64,000 bases of DNA from positions 87,599,350 to 87,663,349 of the forward strand of contig NC_035433.2 in NCBI RefSeq assembly GCF_002127325.2. Reading direction: 5' to 3'. This DNA is from Helianthus annuus (Eukaryota > Streptophyta > Magnoliopsida > Asterales > Asteraceae). A model generated the notes under the pieces. It saw only the letters and a program-made list of their open reading frames with translations. It was not told where the DNA came from and searched no databases. Numbering within the stretch: the stretch's first letter is position 1; every line of letters begins with the position of its first letter. Positions 11,750-23,344 of this stretch are shown here, one piece after another. Position numbers and translations under genes: made by a program.

Positions 11750-12394
11750 TCACTGATATGGATTCATCCAAAAATCCATATTACGCTCATCATATTTCCA
11801 TACGAGGCGTTCTCCCACCTGTCGCATTCGATCACTGCTTTCTAAAATTTCCTCCCCAAAAGTCCTAAGTTCTTGGACATTTTCTGCACTCATTGGGGGT
11901 GCAGGTTCTAGGACTGGGTTTGGAAACTGGGGTACGGGTTCCTGATACGGAGGCATAGGGGCCTGGTACGGGTATGGATTCTCTAAAATTTCCCTAACAT
12001 ATGCATCACTAATGTTGTAGGGATCTTGAGGATCTAACCCTGGGTAAGCTCCTAAGTTGGGCATTGGCACATTTTCCTGTATTGGGTTTTGTTGCACGTA
12101 GTCCCTAACATCGTCCCACCAGGGGTCGTAATTGTTTGGGTCTAGAGGATCTGGTGTAGGTACCCTAGGTATCTCCTCCGGGATGTAATCAGGCATTTCT
12201 ATCTGGTTTTCTACTTCCATGGGTTGGTCAGGATTTTGTGGTTGGGGTGCTAGCATTTGTTCCAGGTTTGGGTCAGCAGCAGTGGTTGCTAAAATATGGA
12301 TATTAGCGATACCCGTATTGAGCATGTCCTGATTATAAGCATCAATCTCTCTTTTTGCTGCGGCTAACACTCGCTGTTCCTGCAACTTTTTCAT
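11750..12394 (-). CDS. Accessory ORF of element A, unknown function, upstream of gag
   Basis: A 214-codon frame lies between primer site and gag. I recognise no known domain. The N-terminal 40 residues are basic and Gln-rich (MKKLQEQRVLAAAKREID), the middle is Pro/Asp/Asn-rich, and the C-terminus carries an ELRTFGEEI...WKYDER signature. Element B has a matching C-terminal signature (ELRQFGEEL...WKYDER), and the N-terminal phrase HILATTAADPNL matches the end of B's first small ORF (YMLATVAENANL). The frame is therefore shared between two families and probably coding. In A it is continuous where B has two ORFs. The frame is blocked upstream by TGA at 12428-12430. Confidence 0.65.
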   Translation of the reverse strand: MKKLQEQRVLAAAKREIDAYNQDMLNTGIANIHILATTAADPNLEQMLAPQPQNPDQPMEVENQIEMPDYIPEEIPRVPTPDPLDPNNYDPWWDDVRDYVQQNPIQENVPMPNLGAYPGLDPQDPYNISDAYVREILENPYPYQAPMPPYQEPVPQFPNPVLEPAPPMSAENVQELRTFGEEILESSDRMRQVGERLVWKYDERNMDFWMNPYQ

Positions 12395-12600
12395 TCTTTT
12401 CCTACGCTCGTGCGCTCCCCTACTGAATCATCCCCTCTTTTTCTGAGGAAATGGCTCTTCAGACTGAGCCTTAAACACATAGATTCCTTCTTCTGTGTCA
12501 GCAGAATACCCTAGAGGGCAGGCTGAGAAGAGGAGGTGCCTTCGCTCCTAGGCGAACCAGACAGTTGACGATAGGCGTCAGAAGGTCCTTGGTCGCTCAT
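12395..12600 (-). pseudogene. Broken 5' part of the accessory ORF of element A
   Basis: A short frame starts at ATG 12600, just after TTTACAG|T, and stops at TAG 12511-12513. The shifted frame then continues with EEGIYVFKAQSEEP up to TGA at 12428-12430, after which it is in register with the 214-codon ORF. B's 101-residue ORF shows the equivalent EEGIFVRKA segment uninterrupted. The likely lesions here are a 2-nt CT expansion near 12510 and one nonsense change. Confidence 0.55.
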
Positions 12601-12731
12601 ACTGTAAACTAACAAATAGTCAGATAACACATAGCAAGAAATACAATTATACACGTATTTCCATAATTTATTTCCTAACACTTTGAATTTTGATGTCAGC
12701 AGAACACTTCTGTGGCTGAATCAGTGGCATA

Positions 12732-12743
12732 GCTCTGATACCA
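12732..12743 (-). other. Primer binding site of element A
   Basis: TGGTATCAGAGC on the minus strand, complementary to the 3' end of initiator tRNA-Met, lies 5 nt inside the 5' LTR boundary at 12749. Confidence 0.92.
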
Positions 12744-12748
12744 CCTTC

Positions 12749-13955
12749 TGTCACAACCCCCGGTCCCTAGTTCCCGGGAACGGGCGACCGTGAACCAGTT
12801 TCGGTGGTATCACATTTATTTATCCAATTTAGCAGCGGAAATTTTCATCAGGACCGTAGTTAGGAAATATTTAATCAGAGTAAAGCACCATGTTTTATAA
12901 CATTAAACATATGGGTAAAAACCCAAGTTTTCAATACACACGTTTCATAGGAATAAATCCTATTTATTTAATAAAAACATCCATTTTATTCTTAGGTAAC
13001 TTTATTGCCACTTTTCCAAGCCTCCAGTGCTGTCCAGCTGGCTTCTATTTGGCTTTCACATTTTGTTACCTGAAACGCGTTTTAAAAACATTTTGTCAGT
13101 GGGAAATACTGGTGAGTGAATCCCAGTTTAATCAGGTTTAAATAAAATTCACAGTGAACGGTATTGAGGGCGATCCCGCAATTACATTTGTTTCCAAGTT
13201 ATATCAATTATCACCCGTTGGTACTGTCGACACCCGACTTGTGGAAATGTTACTCCTTAACCAGGTTGTAACCAATTTTGTATACAAAACCCCAACATAC
13301 CCACGATAATTGTATTCTTACAAATACTCAATAACTGTCATTCGCATGGAAAAGTATGTAAGGTTTTGTAAAAACAGTTTACAAAAAGGAGATTACTCAC
13401 ATTGCTGTTTTAGGTTATTCTTTAGGGTTTCCTGGTGAATATCTATAATTTACACAAATGCACGTGTGTTAGTATAATAACCCATTTTAACATTAGTAAT
13501 ACCCTCCCCGAGACGACATTCCAACGACTACGTCGGGCAGAACCACGACAGCCGTTACGGAACCCTAGATCAATCGGGTAGCGTATCTAATACGTCTCCA
13601 GGGGTTATAATACTTACATCGTAGCAGAACCTCGCTATTTTAGGGGGTATAATGCCCGGGTATAGCAACGCCACTACAGAAAATTAAGAAAGAAAGAAAG
13701 GAATGAGCGAAACGGACTGAAGGCCGTTGCCTTCTATTTATAGGGCTGAAATCGCACTTTCTCGCGGCCCGCGTGGGATATGGGCAGGGCTTACGCGGCC
13801 CGCGTTGACTCCGGTCAACTGCGTAGCTTGGCTGGGTCAGCGTGTAGGTCCGCCACGATGATGACACGTGTCATCACCGGGCTGCGCCACCATTTGAGAC
13901 ACTCACGGCCCGCATGAACTTAGGCTATCTTATATGCGGCCCGCATGAACTTATG
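12749..13955 (-). repeat. 5' LTR of element A, larger part (rest at 23111-23344)
   Basis: This is 1207 of the 1441 bp of the LTR. The remaining 234 bp lie beyond element B, which is inserted at target TTATG. TATA box at 13734-13743 (minus). Confidence 0.95.
13070..13400 (-). other. Candidate LTR intron, element A
   Basis: Donor AAT|GTGAGTAATC at 13400 and acceptor GCGTTTCAG|GTAAC at 13070, 331 nt. The same pair sits at 6158/5828 in the other LTR. Layout matches the candidate introns of B, C, D, F and H. Confidence 0.5.
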
Positions 13956-15467
13956 TGTCGCGGCCCCCGACCCTACCCTGGACGGAGTCGGGGCCCGCGA
14001 GGCAGATTTCAGTGGTACCCGTGGTATTTAATTTATGCGACAGCGGAAGTCTTTTTACAACAGGATCTTTTCACCGGAAAATGCTCGTTTAATATATTAC
14101 ACAAAGTTTAAGGGATAAATCCCATAATTTACAATAAGTTGATTTCACACAGAAATCTTTATTTTCCAAAACATGTTTTATTCATTTATTTACACTGAGC
14201 CACTTCTCTGAGCTTGATAGTGCTTTACTGCACTTTTCCTGGATCACACAGATCACCTGAAACATGTTTGAAAAAGGTTTTGTCAGCGGGGAAATACTGA
14301 GTGAATCATTCCATTTTCTAAAACGACCCGTTAGTTATAAATTTACAGTATTAAGAGCGATTACAATGTTTCTATCAACCAATTATCAAGAATGGGTATT
14401 TGTCACTCGACCGGATCTGTGACTGTGGTCATATCACTATTGGTCCCGTTGCCCTAATAGTGACGGTTTACTCACACAGAGTAATAATCACTCACATAGA
14501 GTAATATTCACTCACATAGAGTGATAAAATAGTAATGTGCACAATACCCCACATACCAGCTGTAATTTGGTGATTACAAAGACTTAATCCCTGTAATTAG
14601 AACTTTGAAAATAACTTGAGGTATTGTAATACTTACTCACAAACTGTGAGAAAACAATTTAAAAAGAAGAATGACTCACATTGCAGATTAACGAGCAATA
14701 GATATAAGCCTACTGATTAGCCTTGATTTCACCTAGTTTAACACAATGCACACACAGGCAGGTTAGTAACTAATACAGCAGTTACGACAATTCACGAGAT
14801 TAAACCTTCACAACGATTAATCAGTGCGATACTCGATAATTCAATCGGATTCACAACGAATAACAGAGCATAGTCCGAATTCGAACAGCACTCTAATATT
14901 CAAGTCGAAATCACGACGAATAATCAAAGTACAAGCTCAATTGAGCAGCACCTGGACTATCGTTGGATAGTTATAATCGATCGGACGTTGAATCGTAATA
15001 GCGATCGAGTTATTACCCTGATTGCGGCAGCGTTTCGATAATTGTGTGTGTTTGTGAACTGTATTCGCTATAACTCAGAGAGTATTAAGAGTTAGGACGT
15101 CGAATGAACACCGAACTTCGAGTGCCAATCCCCTCTATTTATATCTGAAAAACACACTCCCTCGCGCCACGCGAGAGAGACAGTTGTACCCGTCGCGTGG
15201 CGCGACGGGTCTATTTCTTAGCCTAGGTTGTTTCGTGTCCAAACTAGCCTTGGTGAGCAAGTTAAACGAATCAATTTCGTTTCTACAGCAATTTAGAAGA
15301 TAAACATCACTAGGGTTTAACCCCCCCTGAGTTTTAGGGGCCCTGATCCTGATTCCGATTGTTACGAAAATTTTAGGGTTTATGCGGAATCACTTGGGTT
15401 TCTTAATTAGGGTTTTCTTATTACCTAATTACCATCCTAATTATGGATTTTAGTGGCAGTTGTTACA
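13956..15467 (-). repeat. 3' LTR of element B
   Basis: Near-identical to 21594-23105. TATA box CTATAAATAG-type at 15135-15144 (minus). Promoter-proximal DNA holds a CGCGCCACGCGAG / GTCGCGTGGCGCGAC inverted motif. Three tandem AATNNTCACTCACATAGAGT-like units lie at about 14470-14525. Confidence 0.95.
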
Positions 15468-15480
15468 TCCTCCCCACCTT
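15468..15480 (-). other. Polypurine tract of element B
   Basis: AAGGTGGGGAGGA on the minus strand abuts the 3' LTR. Confidence 0.85.
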
Positions 15481-15503
15481 AAGAAAAATCTCGTCCTCGA
15501 GAT

Positions 15504-18020
15504 TTATTGGAATAAATGAGGATATTTGCGCTTCATTTCTGATTCTAGCTCCCAAGTGTATTCTGGTCCTCTCTTTGAATTCCATTTAACCTTGACCAAC
15601 ACCAGTCGTTTATGTTTGAGAAATTTGACTTTTCTATCTTCGATCTGTATTGGTTTCTCTACAAACTTTAACTTTTCGTTCACCTCTACATCTTGAAGAG
15701 GTACTACCAGGGACTCATCTGATAGACATTTCTTGAGATTGGATACATGAAATACATCATGTACTCCAGCTAATTCTTCTGGTAGTTGTAAAAGATAAGC
15801 AACTGGTCCGATTCGTTGAATCACTGGGAATGGTCCAACGTACCTTGGACTTAGCTTTCCTTTCTTACCGAAGCGTACTACTCCTTTCCAAGGAGAAACT
15901 TTTAAAAGTACCTTATCTCCGACTTGAAATTCTAAAGGCTTGCGACGATTGTCTGCATAGCTTTTCTGACGATCTCGAGCTGTTTTTAATCTTTCCTTGA
16001 TCTGAGTTATCTTGTCAGTAGTTTCTTGTACAATTTCAGGACCTGATAATTGACTTTCTCCGATTTCTGCCCAACATACTGGAGTTCTGCACTTGCGTCC
16101 ATACAATGCTTCGAATGGTGCAGCTTCGATGCTTGAATGATAACTATTGTTATAGGAGAATTCAATTAATGGCAAATGGCTATCCCAATTACCACCAAAG
16201 TCAATTACACATGCTCGGAGCATGTCTTCTAGCATTTGTATTGTCCTTTCACTCTGTCCGTCTGTTTGTGGATGATAAGCAGTACTTAGATTTAGTCGAG
16301 TTCCCATTGCTTTCTGAAAACTTTTCCAGAAATGAGATGTAAAACGACTATCTCTATCCGATACAATGGAGAGCGGGACTCCATGTAGGGATACTACCTC
16401 GTCCACGTAGAGTTGTGCTAACCTTTCCATGCTAAAGGCTTCTTTCATTGGTAGGAAATGAGCTGACTTGGTTAATCGGTCTACGATTACCCAAATCGCA
16501 TCATTACCTCTTTTGGTTTTGGGTAACTTTGTAACAAAATCCATTGTTATGAGTTCCCATTTCCATACAGGCATTTCTAATTGTTGAAGTAATCCTGAAG
16601 GTTTCTGGTGTTCTGCCTTAACTTGTGAACAAGTTAAACACTTGGATACGTATTTGGCTATATCCTTTTTCATTCCTATCCACCAGAAATTATTTCTTAA
16701 ATCTTGGTACATTTTATTATTTCCTGGGTGCATGGTATACCTAGATTTATGAGCTTCTTCTAAAATCTTATTTCTTAACTTTCCTTGCTTAGGTACCCAA
16801 ATTCGTTTCTTATGGAATTTCAAAATTCCATCATTTCCTTGTTCTAGTTCTTTTAGGTAACCTTTCATTCCTTCAGCATCGTCTTGGATTGCTGTTTTCT
16901 GAACTTCTTTAATTTGTGCTATTAAATCTACTTGTAGATTTAACCTCAGAGCACGGACTCGTTTCTGTTTCTCATGGTACTTACGACTTAAGGCATCTGC
17001 AACTACATTTGCCTTTCCTTCGTGATATTGTATATCACAGTCGTAATCACTTAGCATCTCCATCCATCTTCTTTGTCTCATGTTTAATTCTTTTTGCCCA
17101 AATATATATTTTAAACTTTTATGATCTGTATAGACAGTAAACTTACTTCCGTACAGATAATGTCTCCAGATCTTAAGGGCAAAAATTATGGCTCCTAATT
17201 CTAGATCATGAGTCGTATAATTTTCTTCGTGCTTTTTCAATTGTCTCGAAGCATACGCAATTACCTTCTTGCGTTGCATTAATACACATCCATAGCCTAA
17301 TTTTGAAGCATCACAATATACTTCAAAATCTTCTGTTCCTTCGGGTAAAGATAAGATTGGTGCATTTGTTAATCTATGCTTTAAAATCTTAAAGGCTTCT
17401 TCTTGTCTAGGTCCCCATTCAAACTTACCGGCTTTACAGGTTAACTTAGTTAATGGTACGGCTATCTTCGAAAAATCTTTGATAAATCGTCTATAGTATC
17501 CAGCTAAGCCTAGAAAACTTCTTATCTCCATAGCTGTTTGTGGAACTTTCCATTTTGTAATGGCTTCTATCTTAGCAGGATCTACATGGATACCTTCATG
17601 ATTTACCACATGACCTAAGAATTGTACTTCTTGTAGCCAAAATTCACACTTTGAGAATTTGGCATAAAGCCTTTCTTTTCTTAACAGAGTTAAGAGAACG
17701 TGTAAATGCTCACAATGTTCCTTTTGGCTTTTGGAGTAAATAAGTATATCGTCGATGAACACGATTACAAATTTATCCAAATATGGTTTACAGATGCGAT
17801 TCATCATGTCCATGAATGCTGCTGGCGCATTCGTTAATCCAAAGGGCATGACTGTAAACTCATAATGACCATACCTAGTTCTGAAAGCAGTTTTAGGTAT
17901 GTCCTCTTCTTGTACTTTCAACTGATGGTATCCGGATCTTAAATCTATCTTTGAGAAATACCTAGCTCCTTGCAATTGATCAAAAAGATCATCAATCCTA
18001 GGTAGTGGGTATCGATTCAA
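15504..18020 (-). CDS. pol part of element B: reverse transcriptase, RNase H, integrase, chromodomain-like tail
   Basis: An 838-codon open frame that starts inside the reverse-transcriptase domain ([16 protein letters not shown]) and runs to the normal YPHLFQ end. It carries the RT FIDD box, the RNase [10 protein letters not shown] block, integrase HHCC and DD-E residues (TMDF, SDRDSRF, ERTIQ) and the C-terminal YTWELESEM tail. It overlaps the gag-protease frame (17998-19989) in another register. Comparison with A shows that B lacks 2 nt near 18013, between VTI and the NRYPLP block. The polyprotein is therefore split by this one lesion, not by a programmed site that I can see. Confidence 0.9.
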   Translation of the reverse strand: MNRYPLPRIDDLFDQLQGARYFSKIDLRSGYHQLKVQEEDIPKTAFRTRYGHYEFTVMPFGLTNAPAAFMDMMNRICKPYLDKFVIVFIDDILIYSKSQKEHCEHLHVLLTLLRKERLYAKFSKCEFWLQEVQFLGHVVNHEGIHVDPAKIEAITKWKVPQTAMEIRSFLGLAGYYRRFIKDFSKIAVPLTKLTCKAGKFEWGPRQEEAFKILKHRLTNAPILSLPEGTEDFEVYCDASKLGYGCVLMQRKKVIAYASRQLKKHEENYTTHDLELGAIIFALKIWRHYLYGSKFTVYTDHKSLKYIFGQKELNMRQRRWMEMLSDYDCDIQYHEGKANVVADALSRKYHEKQKRVRALRLNLQVDLIAQIKEVQKTAIQDDAEGMKGYLKELEQGNDGILKFHKKRIWVPKQGKLRNKILEEAHKSRYTMHPGNNKMYQDLRNNFWWIGMKKDIAKYVSKCLTCSQVKAEHQKPSGLLQQLEMPVWKWELITMDFVTKLPKTKRGNDAIWVIVDRLTKSAHFLPMKEAFSMERLAQLYVDEVVSLHGVPLSIVSDRDSRFTSHFWKSFQKAMGTRLNLSTAYHPQTDGQSERTIQMLEDMLRACVIDFGGNWDSHLPLIEFSYNNSYHSSIEAAPFEALYGRKCRTPVCWAEIGESQLSGPEIVQETTDKITQIKERLKTARDRQKSYADNRRKPLEFQVGDKVLLKVSPWKGVVRFGKKGKLSPRYVGPFPVIQRIGPVAYLLQLPEELAGVHDVFHVSNLKKCLSDESLVVPLQDVEVNEKLKFVEKPIQIEDRKVKFLKHKRLVLVKVKWNSKRGPEYTWELESEMKRKYPHLFQ

Positions 18021-19989
18021 TTGTAACCTTATTTAATTCTCTATAATCGATACACATTCTCATCGATCCATCTTTCTTCTTTACAAACAGTACCGGTGCA
18101 CCCCAAGGGGATGAACTCGGTTGTATGAATCCTTTGCTTAGTAATTCATCTAATTGCTTTTTCAATTCTAGCATTTCGGTAGGTGCTAATCTATAAGGTG
18201 CTTTAGCTATTGGTGCAGTATCTGGAATTAAATGAATTCTAAACTCTACTTCCCTATCAGGTGGTAATCCAGGTAATTCTTCTGGAAAAACGTCTGGGTA
18301 TTCTGAGACTACGGGGATGTCCTGAAGTTCTTTATCTTTAGTGTTAATGATTACTGAAATCATATACACCATTTCCTGTTTTCTCGAATAACTAGCCAAT
18401 TTCATTACTGAGATAAATTTCAGTGGCTTTCGAGGTTTATCTCCAGTAATCAAAATTACTTCTCCTGTAGGGGTTTGAATTTCTACCGCATTTTTGTCAC
18501 ATAAGATTCGTGCATGGTTGGCTACTAACCAATCCATTCCTAAGACTACATCGAATCCTGCTAAATTCATGGGTAACAAATTTGCAGAAAACTTATGGCC
18601 TAATAATTCTATTTTTCCTTCTTGCCAGATTTTATCTATATTCACAGAATTTCCTTCTGCGGTTTCAACTGTGAAAATTTGCCTAAGAGTGGTTAACGGT
18701 AACTTAAGAGCTTGACAAAATGAAGTATTAATGAAACTTTGGTTCGCACCAGAGTCAAATAATACTTTTGCAAATACGTTGTGAACTAAGAACGTACCAG
18801 CTATCACATCTGGAATGAGTTCAGCCTCTTGAGTGGTCAGCTGGAATGCTCGCGCATTTCTCTTGGTTGCTCCTTCAGCTGGTTTGGCTTGGTTAACTAC
18901 AGGTTTAGCTAACTTAGGACATTCAAATTGAAAATGTCCCCTTTCTCTGCAATTATAACAAACTCTTGTTTTCTTTCTGCAGTCTTCTTCCCGATGTCCT
19001 TTCATTTTGCAAAAATTGCAAACCATGTTGCATTGTCCATAATGCTTCTTTTTACAAATTTTGCAGAAAGGAGATGATGAGGACTGCCCGGTTCCTCTTT
19101 TCTTGGTATTACCCACACGAAATCCTTGGGTAATCTTTTGAGCTATTTCCTTCTTGCGATCTTCTTCTCTTGTGAGTACCAACTCATCCGTCAGGGTATT
19201 AGCTAATTCTACCGCATCGTCAATAGTACGAGGTCTCGCAGCTTTAACGATGTTTCGGATTTCACTAATTAACCCCCAGATGTAACGAGAGATAAGTACC
19301 GGTTCTGGCGAAGCCAGTGATGGCACTACCCTTGCGTATTCAAAGAATGTCGAAGTATAGCCCCGGCAATCTATACCTAACATACGATGACTCAGGAACT
19401 TGTTTGCCATCTGTTCCTTCTCGTATTCGGGACAGAATTTTCTTTCTACCAAATTCTTAAATTCTTCCCAACCTATGGCGTAGGCTATCCTTCTTCCTTT
19501 TGCCTGGAGGACCGTGTTCCACCATTCGAGTGCTCCTTCTTTGAACAGATTTGATGCATACATCACTTGATCCTCTGTGGCACATTTGCTTATTGCAATT
19601 ACTGCCTCGGCTTTCTCTAACCAACGCAGTGTTGCAGTTGCCCCTTCGTTACCTGCAAATTCAGCGGGTTTGCAAGCAAGAAATTCTTTGTATGTGCAAC
19701 CAGGCGTTGCAGCTTTCATTCTTTTAGGGAGTGGGGCCTGCTGCGGATCATGATCGTCATGATTGCCGCCTCCATTTATGTTGTTACTGCCGTAATCTTC
19801 TGGAATACGTTTACTAGGAATTAATTGTGGTTCGGCAGGTTTCTGAACAGCAGCTACAATTTCTGGAATAGCATGAGCTATCCCTTGGGCGATAAAGTGC
19901 TCGATATCTTGTCGAGTTATATATTGATCTTCCTGTTCTTGCTCAGATTGATTTACTTCATTAATTGGTTCATTATTAGCGTTTTCCAT
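17998..19989 (-). CDS. gag, protease and start of reverse transcriptase, element B
   Basis: A 663-codon frame from ATG at 19989 (MENANNEP), which directly follows a splice-type TTAGCAG. It contains the gag domain (LEWWNTVLQ), CCHC knuckles ([28 protein letters not shown]), protease DSGANQSF and the first RT blocks ([15 protein letters not shown]). It then runs out of frame and ends in an aberrant ESIPTT tail at a 2-nt deletion. Otherwise it aligns along its length with element A. A recent, single inactivating lesion fits the 4-difference LTR pair. Confidence 0.9.
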   Translation of the reverse strand: MENANNEPINEVNQSEQEQEDQYITRQDIEHFIAQGIAHAIPEIVAAVQKPAEPQLIPSKRIPEDYGSNNINGGGNHDDHDPQQAPLPKRMKAATPGCTYKEFLACKPAEFAGNEGATATLRWLEKAEAVIAISKCATEDQVMYASNLFKEGALEWWNTVLQAKGRRIAYAIGWEEFKNLVERKFCPEYEKEQMANKFLSHRMLGIDCRGYTSTFFEYARVVPSLASPEPVLISRYIWGLISEIRNIVKAARPRTIDDAVELANTLTDELVLTREEDRKKEIAQKITQGFRVGNTKKRGTGQSSSSPFCKICKKKHYGQCNMVCNFCKMKGHREEDCRKKTRVCYNCRERGHFQFECPKLAKPVVNQAKPAEGATKRNARAFQLTTQEAELIPDVIAGTFLVHNVFAKVLFDSGANQSFINTSFCQALKLPLTTLRQIFTVETAEGNSVNIDKIWQEGKIELLGHKFSANLLPMNLAGFDVVLGMDWLVANHARILCDKNAVEIQTPTGEVILITGDKPRKPLKFISVMKLASYSRKQEMVYMISVIINTKDKELQDIPVVSEYPDVFPEELPGLPPDREVEFRIHLIPDTAPIAKAPYRLAPTEMLELKKQLDELLSKGFIQPSSSPWGAPVLFVKKKDGSMRMCIDYRELNKVTIESIPTT

Positions 19990-20222
19990 CTGCTAATTGG
20001 TAACAATTATTAGTGTCTAACTTATCAATGACAAAATTCACATAGATAAACACATAGATTATCACAGCATAACCAAAATTGTCGATTTCTCGACTTTTAC
20101 TTTGTTATGGTATATTGTATATGCATCCATACACACTGTATTTTACAGAGTTTTATTGCCCATTTTACAGAATTTTGAGTTACTATCATACAATACGGTT
20201 TTCTGTGGTTTAACTGACGGTT

Positions 20223-20960
20223 CTAGTAACGATGCTCCCTCTCATCGTACTTCCAAGTTAGATGCTCCCCCATTTCCCTGATCCTATTACCTGTACCTAT
20301 CAGTTCTTCACCGAACTGACGGAGTTCAGCTAGGTTTTCATTACTCATGGGAGGATTTGGGAGTGGTTCTGGGTCAAATTGTGGAAGGAAGCTATAAGGA
20401 CTGTTGACTATGTTTTGGAATTGCCAGTCATTGGTCCACCATTCCTCCATTTGGCCTAATGGTCTGGTATGAACTAGTGGGTCTGGAATAGTTGGTCCTA
20501 GGTTTAGTGGGAATTGAACTGTAGCCGGGTAAGAGAAGAGATTATCATTGATAGGCTCTAAAACATCACAATTTTCCTGTAGGCGATCTATTTCGTCTTG
20601 GAACGTGAATTCCTCAGATTGTTTAGAGCTTTCGCCAATCTCTATTCCCTTTTGTTTCAGATCTATTCCTATTTCCTTTTCGGGTGGTTTTGGACTTTCT
20701 CCAGTTTCTATTTCCTTTCCCTTGCTCATGATCACAGGATTTTCTATTTTAGGGAGTCTCCTAGTGGCAGGTTTCCTATGGCGTACTTTCCTCCACCCTA
20801 CGTATCTTCTCTTCTTTTTAGGTTTGGCTTTTTCTAGCGGTGGAGCTTTGAATTCCACAGGTTCTTCTATGTCAGCAATGTAACCAGTAAAGTCGTGCGA
20901 GACTTCGATAGGCACTGGATATAAGTTGAGATTCTGGAAGGCTTCCGACATCTCATTCAT
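20223..20960 (-). CDS. Accessory ORF 2 of element B, unknown function
   Basis: About 245 codons from ATG 20960 (MNEMSEAF), which follows an acceptor-like TATGCAG|C. The frame is open further upstream to 21020. It is rich in Lys/Arg/Pro in the first third (KAKPKKKRRYVGWRKVRHRK), acidic and Pro-rich after that, and ends with MSNENLAELRQFGEEL and WKYDER. The C-terminus matches the accessory ORF of element A although the rest has drifted. No known domain is recognised. The basic stretch could be a nuclear localisation or nucleic-acid-binding segment, which is inference only. Confidence 0.6.
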   Translation of the reverse strand: MNEMSEAFQNLNLYPVPIEVSHDFTGYIADIEEPVEFKAPPLEKAKPKKKRRYVGWRKVRHRKPATRRLPKIENPVIMSKGKEIETGESPKPPEKEIGIDLKQKGIEIGESSKQSEEFTFQDEIDRLQENCDVLEPINDNLFSYPATVQFPLNLGPTIPDPLVHTRPLGQMEEWWTNDWQFQNIVNSPYSFLPQFDPEPLPNPPMSNENLAELRQFGEELIGTGNRIREMGEHLTWKYDEREHRY

Positions 20961-21137
20961 GCTGCATAACATATATGCAAAATGCAATGTTAAAACTTTG
21001 GAACAAAGTTTAACAAACAAACACTGAAGTTTTATTGCATATTACTTTTTGTACAGAAATAACTGAAATAAACACACTGGGATTTTATTTATTTACGGGA
21101 TTGTGATTTCTCTCACTAGACCCAACTTATCGGATAT

Positions 21138-21443
21138 TTAGAGATTAGCATTTTCTGCTACAGTAGCTAGCATATAGAGATTTGCCCATTTCTCGTCTAT
21201 TTTATCTTCCCAAGGTGTACTATTACCCAATTCTTGGACTTCTGGGCTAAACCTAACTCTCTTGGTTCGGGGTTTCTTTTTCTCCTGACTCTTTTTAAGT
21301 ATCGAATCCCTTTTCTCTGGGGAAAGAGGATTCTCATAGTTTGCCTTGCGGACAAAGATTCCTTCTTCTAAGTTTACTGGGTTTTTAGAAGAAGATGCCA
21401 CATCTAGTTTGTGGTAGATAGCAGACAGCTTTTGCTTACCCAT
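21138..21443 (-). CDS. Accessory ORF 1 of element B, unknown function
   Basis: A 101-codon frame from ATG 21443, immediately preceded by TTACAG|T, a 3' splice-site-like string also found before the matching ATG in A. It has EEGIFVRKANYENP near residue 27, a Lys/Arg-rich middle (KKSQEKKKPRTKRVRFSPEV) and ends YMLATVAENANL. Both the first and last phrases have counterparts in element A. Whether ORF 1 and ORF 2 are joined by splicing is unresolved. Confidence 0.55.
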   Translation of the reverse strand: MGKQKLSAIYHKLDVASSSKNPVNLEEGIFVRKANYENPLSPEKRDSILKKSQEKKKPRTKRVRFSPEVQELGNSTPWEDKIDEKWANLYMLATVAENANL

Positions 21444-21574
21444 ACTGTAACTAGAAATAACCAGTTAATAAAACATATAATCACCGAATAACAATTAGTA
21501 AAATTAAGCATTTGGACAAAATACTTAATTTAGGCTTAATCAGTGGCTCGATCAGTGGCTCAATTTAACTATTA

Positions 21575-21586
21575 GCTCTGATACCA
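21575..21586 (-). other. Primer binding site of element B
   Basis: TGGTATCAGAGC on the minus strand, 7 nt from the LTR edge at 21594. Initiator tRNA-Met type. Confidence 0.92.
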
Positions 21587-21593
21587 CCTTCTC

Positions 21594-23105
21594 TGTCGCG
21601 GCCCCCGACCCTACCCTGGACGGAGTCGGGGCCCGCGAGGCAGATTTCAGTGGTACCCGTGGTATTTAATTTATGCGACAGCGGAAGTCTTTTTACAACA
21701 GGATCTTTTCACCGGAAAATGCTCGTTTAATATATTACACAAAGTTTAAGGGATAAATCCCATAATTTACAATAAGTTGATTTCACACAGAAATCTTTAT
21801 TTTCCAAAACATGTTTTATTCATTTATTTACACCGAGCCACTTCTCTGAGCTTGATAGTGCTTTACTGCACTTTTCCTGGATCACACAGATCACCTGAAA
21901 CATGTTTGAAAAAGGTTTTGTCAGCGGGGAAATACTGAGTGAATCATTCCATTTTCTAAAACGACCCGTTAGTTATAAATTTACAGTATTAAGAGCGATT
22001 ACAATGTTTCTATCAACCAATTATCAAGAATGGGTATTTGTCACTCGACCGGATCTGTGACTGTGGTCATATCACTATTGGTCCCGTTGCCCTAATAGTG
22101 ACGGTTTACTCACACAGAGTAATAATCACTCACATAGAGTAATATTCACTCACATAGAGTGATAAAATAGTAATGTGCACAATACCCCACATACCAGCTG
22201 TAATTTGGTGATTACAAAGACTTAATCCCTGTAATTATAACTTTGAAAATAACTTGAGGTATTGTAATACTTACTCACAAACTGTGAGAAAACAATTTAA
22301 AAAGAAGAATGACTCACATTGCAGATTAACGAGCAATAGATATAAGCCTACTGATTAGCCTTGATTTCACCTAGTTTAACACAATGCACACACAGGCAGG
22401 TTAGTAACTAATACAGCAGTTACGACAATTCACGAGATTAAACCTTCACAACGATTAATCAGTGCGATACTCGATAATTCAATCGGATTCACAACGAATA
22501 ACAGAGCATAGTCCGAATTCGAACAGCACTCTAATATTCAAGTCGAAATCACGACGAATAATCAAAGTACAAGCTCAATTGAGCAGCACCTGGACTATCG
22601 TTGGATAGTTATAATCGATCGGACGTTGAATCGTAATAGCGATCGAGTTATTACCCTGATTGCGGCAGCGTTTCGATAATTGTGTGTGTTTGTGAACTGT
22701 ATTCGCTATAACTCAGAGAGTATTAAGAGTTGGGACGTCGAATGAACACCGAACTTCGAGTGCCAATCCCCTCTATTTATATCTGAAAAACACACTCCCT
22801 CGCGCCACGCGAGAGAGACGGTTGTACCCGTCGCGTGGCGCGACGGGTCTATTTCTTAGCCTAGGTTGTTTCGTGTCCAAACTAGCCTTGGTGAGCAAGT
22901 TAAACGAATCAATTTCGTTTCTACAGCAATTTAGAAGATAAACATCACTAGGGTTTAACCCCCCCTGAGTTTTAGGGGCCCTGATCCTGATTCCGATTGT
23001 TACGAAAATTTTAGGGTTTATGCGGAATCACTTGGGTTTCTTAATTAGGGTTTTCTTATTACCTAATTACCATCCTAATTATGGATTTTAGTGGCAGTTG
23101 TTACA
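21594..23105 (-). repeat. 5' LTR of element B
   Basis: 1512 bp, with 4 differences from the 3' LTR by eye. TATA box at 22773-22782 (minus). Confidence 0.95.
21895..22317 (-). other. Candidate LTR intron, element B
   Basis: Donor AAT|GTGAGTCATT at 22317, followed by a T-rich stretch, and acceptor AACATGTTTCAG|GTGATC at 21895, 423 nt. It is repeated at 14679/14257 in the other LTR. Confidence 0.5.
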
Positions 23106-23110
23106 TTATG

Positions 23111-23344
23111 ATTTCAGCGGAGTCCAGTTACATCCTAATGCGGCCCGCATGAGCTTGAGGTGAGGCCTTACGCGGCCCGCCTCAGCTTAATAATTATTGT
23201 TTTTAATTGATTTTATATATTATATTCTAATTTGGGCTCGGTTTTCACATACGGGGTGCATATAAAGACATATTGATATATTTAAAGATATATTAGGGTG
23301 TCAGAAATATTATGAGGGTGTCGGTTTTACTGAGGGTTATTATA
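23111..23344 (-). repeat. Outer fragment of the 5' LTR of element A
   Basis: It continues the A LTR after element B and its TTATG duplicate and corresponds to 6714-6947. It ends at the ATTTC target duplication. Confidence 0.95.

Larger units (their letters stand above)
13956..23105 (-). mobile_element. Gypsy element 'B' (Tekay/Del-like), nested in the 5' LTR of A
   Basis: Complete 9150-bp element in minus orientation with target duplication TTATG at 13951-13955 and 23106-23110. Both LTRs are 1512 bp, begin TGTAACAACTG and end GCGACA in element orientation, and differ at 4 positions I could find. This makes B younger than A, as the nesting requires. Order on the minus strand: LTR, primer site, two accessory ORFs, gag-protease frame, pol frame, polypurine tract, LTR. 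Confidence 0.96.
5507..23344 (-). mobile_element. Gypsy element 'A' (Tekay/Del-like chromovirus), intact gag-pol
   Basis: Complete element in minus orientation, 8683 bp after removal of B and its duplicated target. The target duplication ATTTC is at 5502-5506 and 23345-23349. Both LTRs are 1441 bp once B is removed. Order on the minus strand: 5' LTR (23344-23111 and 13955-12749), primer site, accessory ORF, gag-pol, polypurine tract, 3' LTR (6947-5507). The LTR starts TATAACAACC or TATAATAACC rather than TG and ends CA. I count 10 LTR differences, so the insertion is young. It lies inside solo LTR C. Confidence 0.95.

Noticed and set aside
17998..18020. Programmed frameshift between gag and pol in B
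   Set aside because: A and F use one continuous frame and B simply lacks 2 nt in the RT domain. The position is wrong for a gag-pol recoding site.
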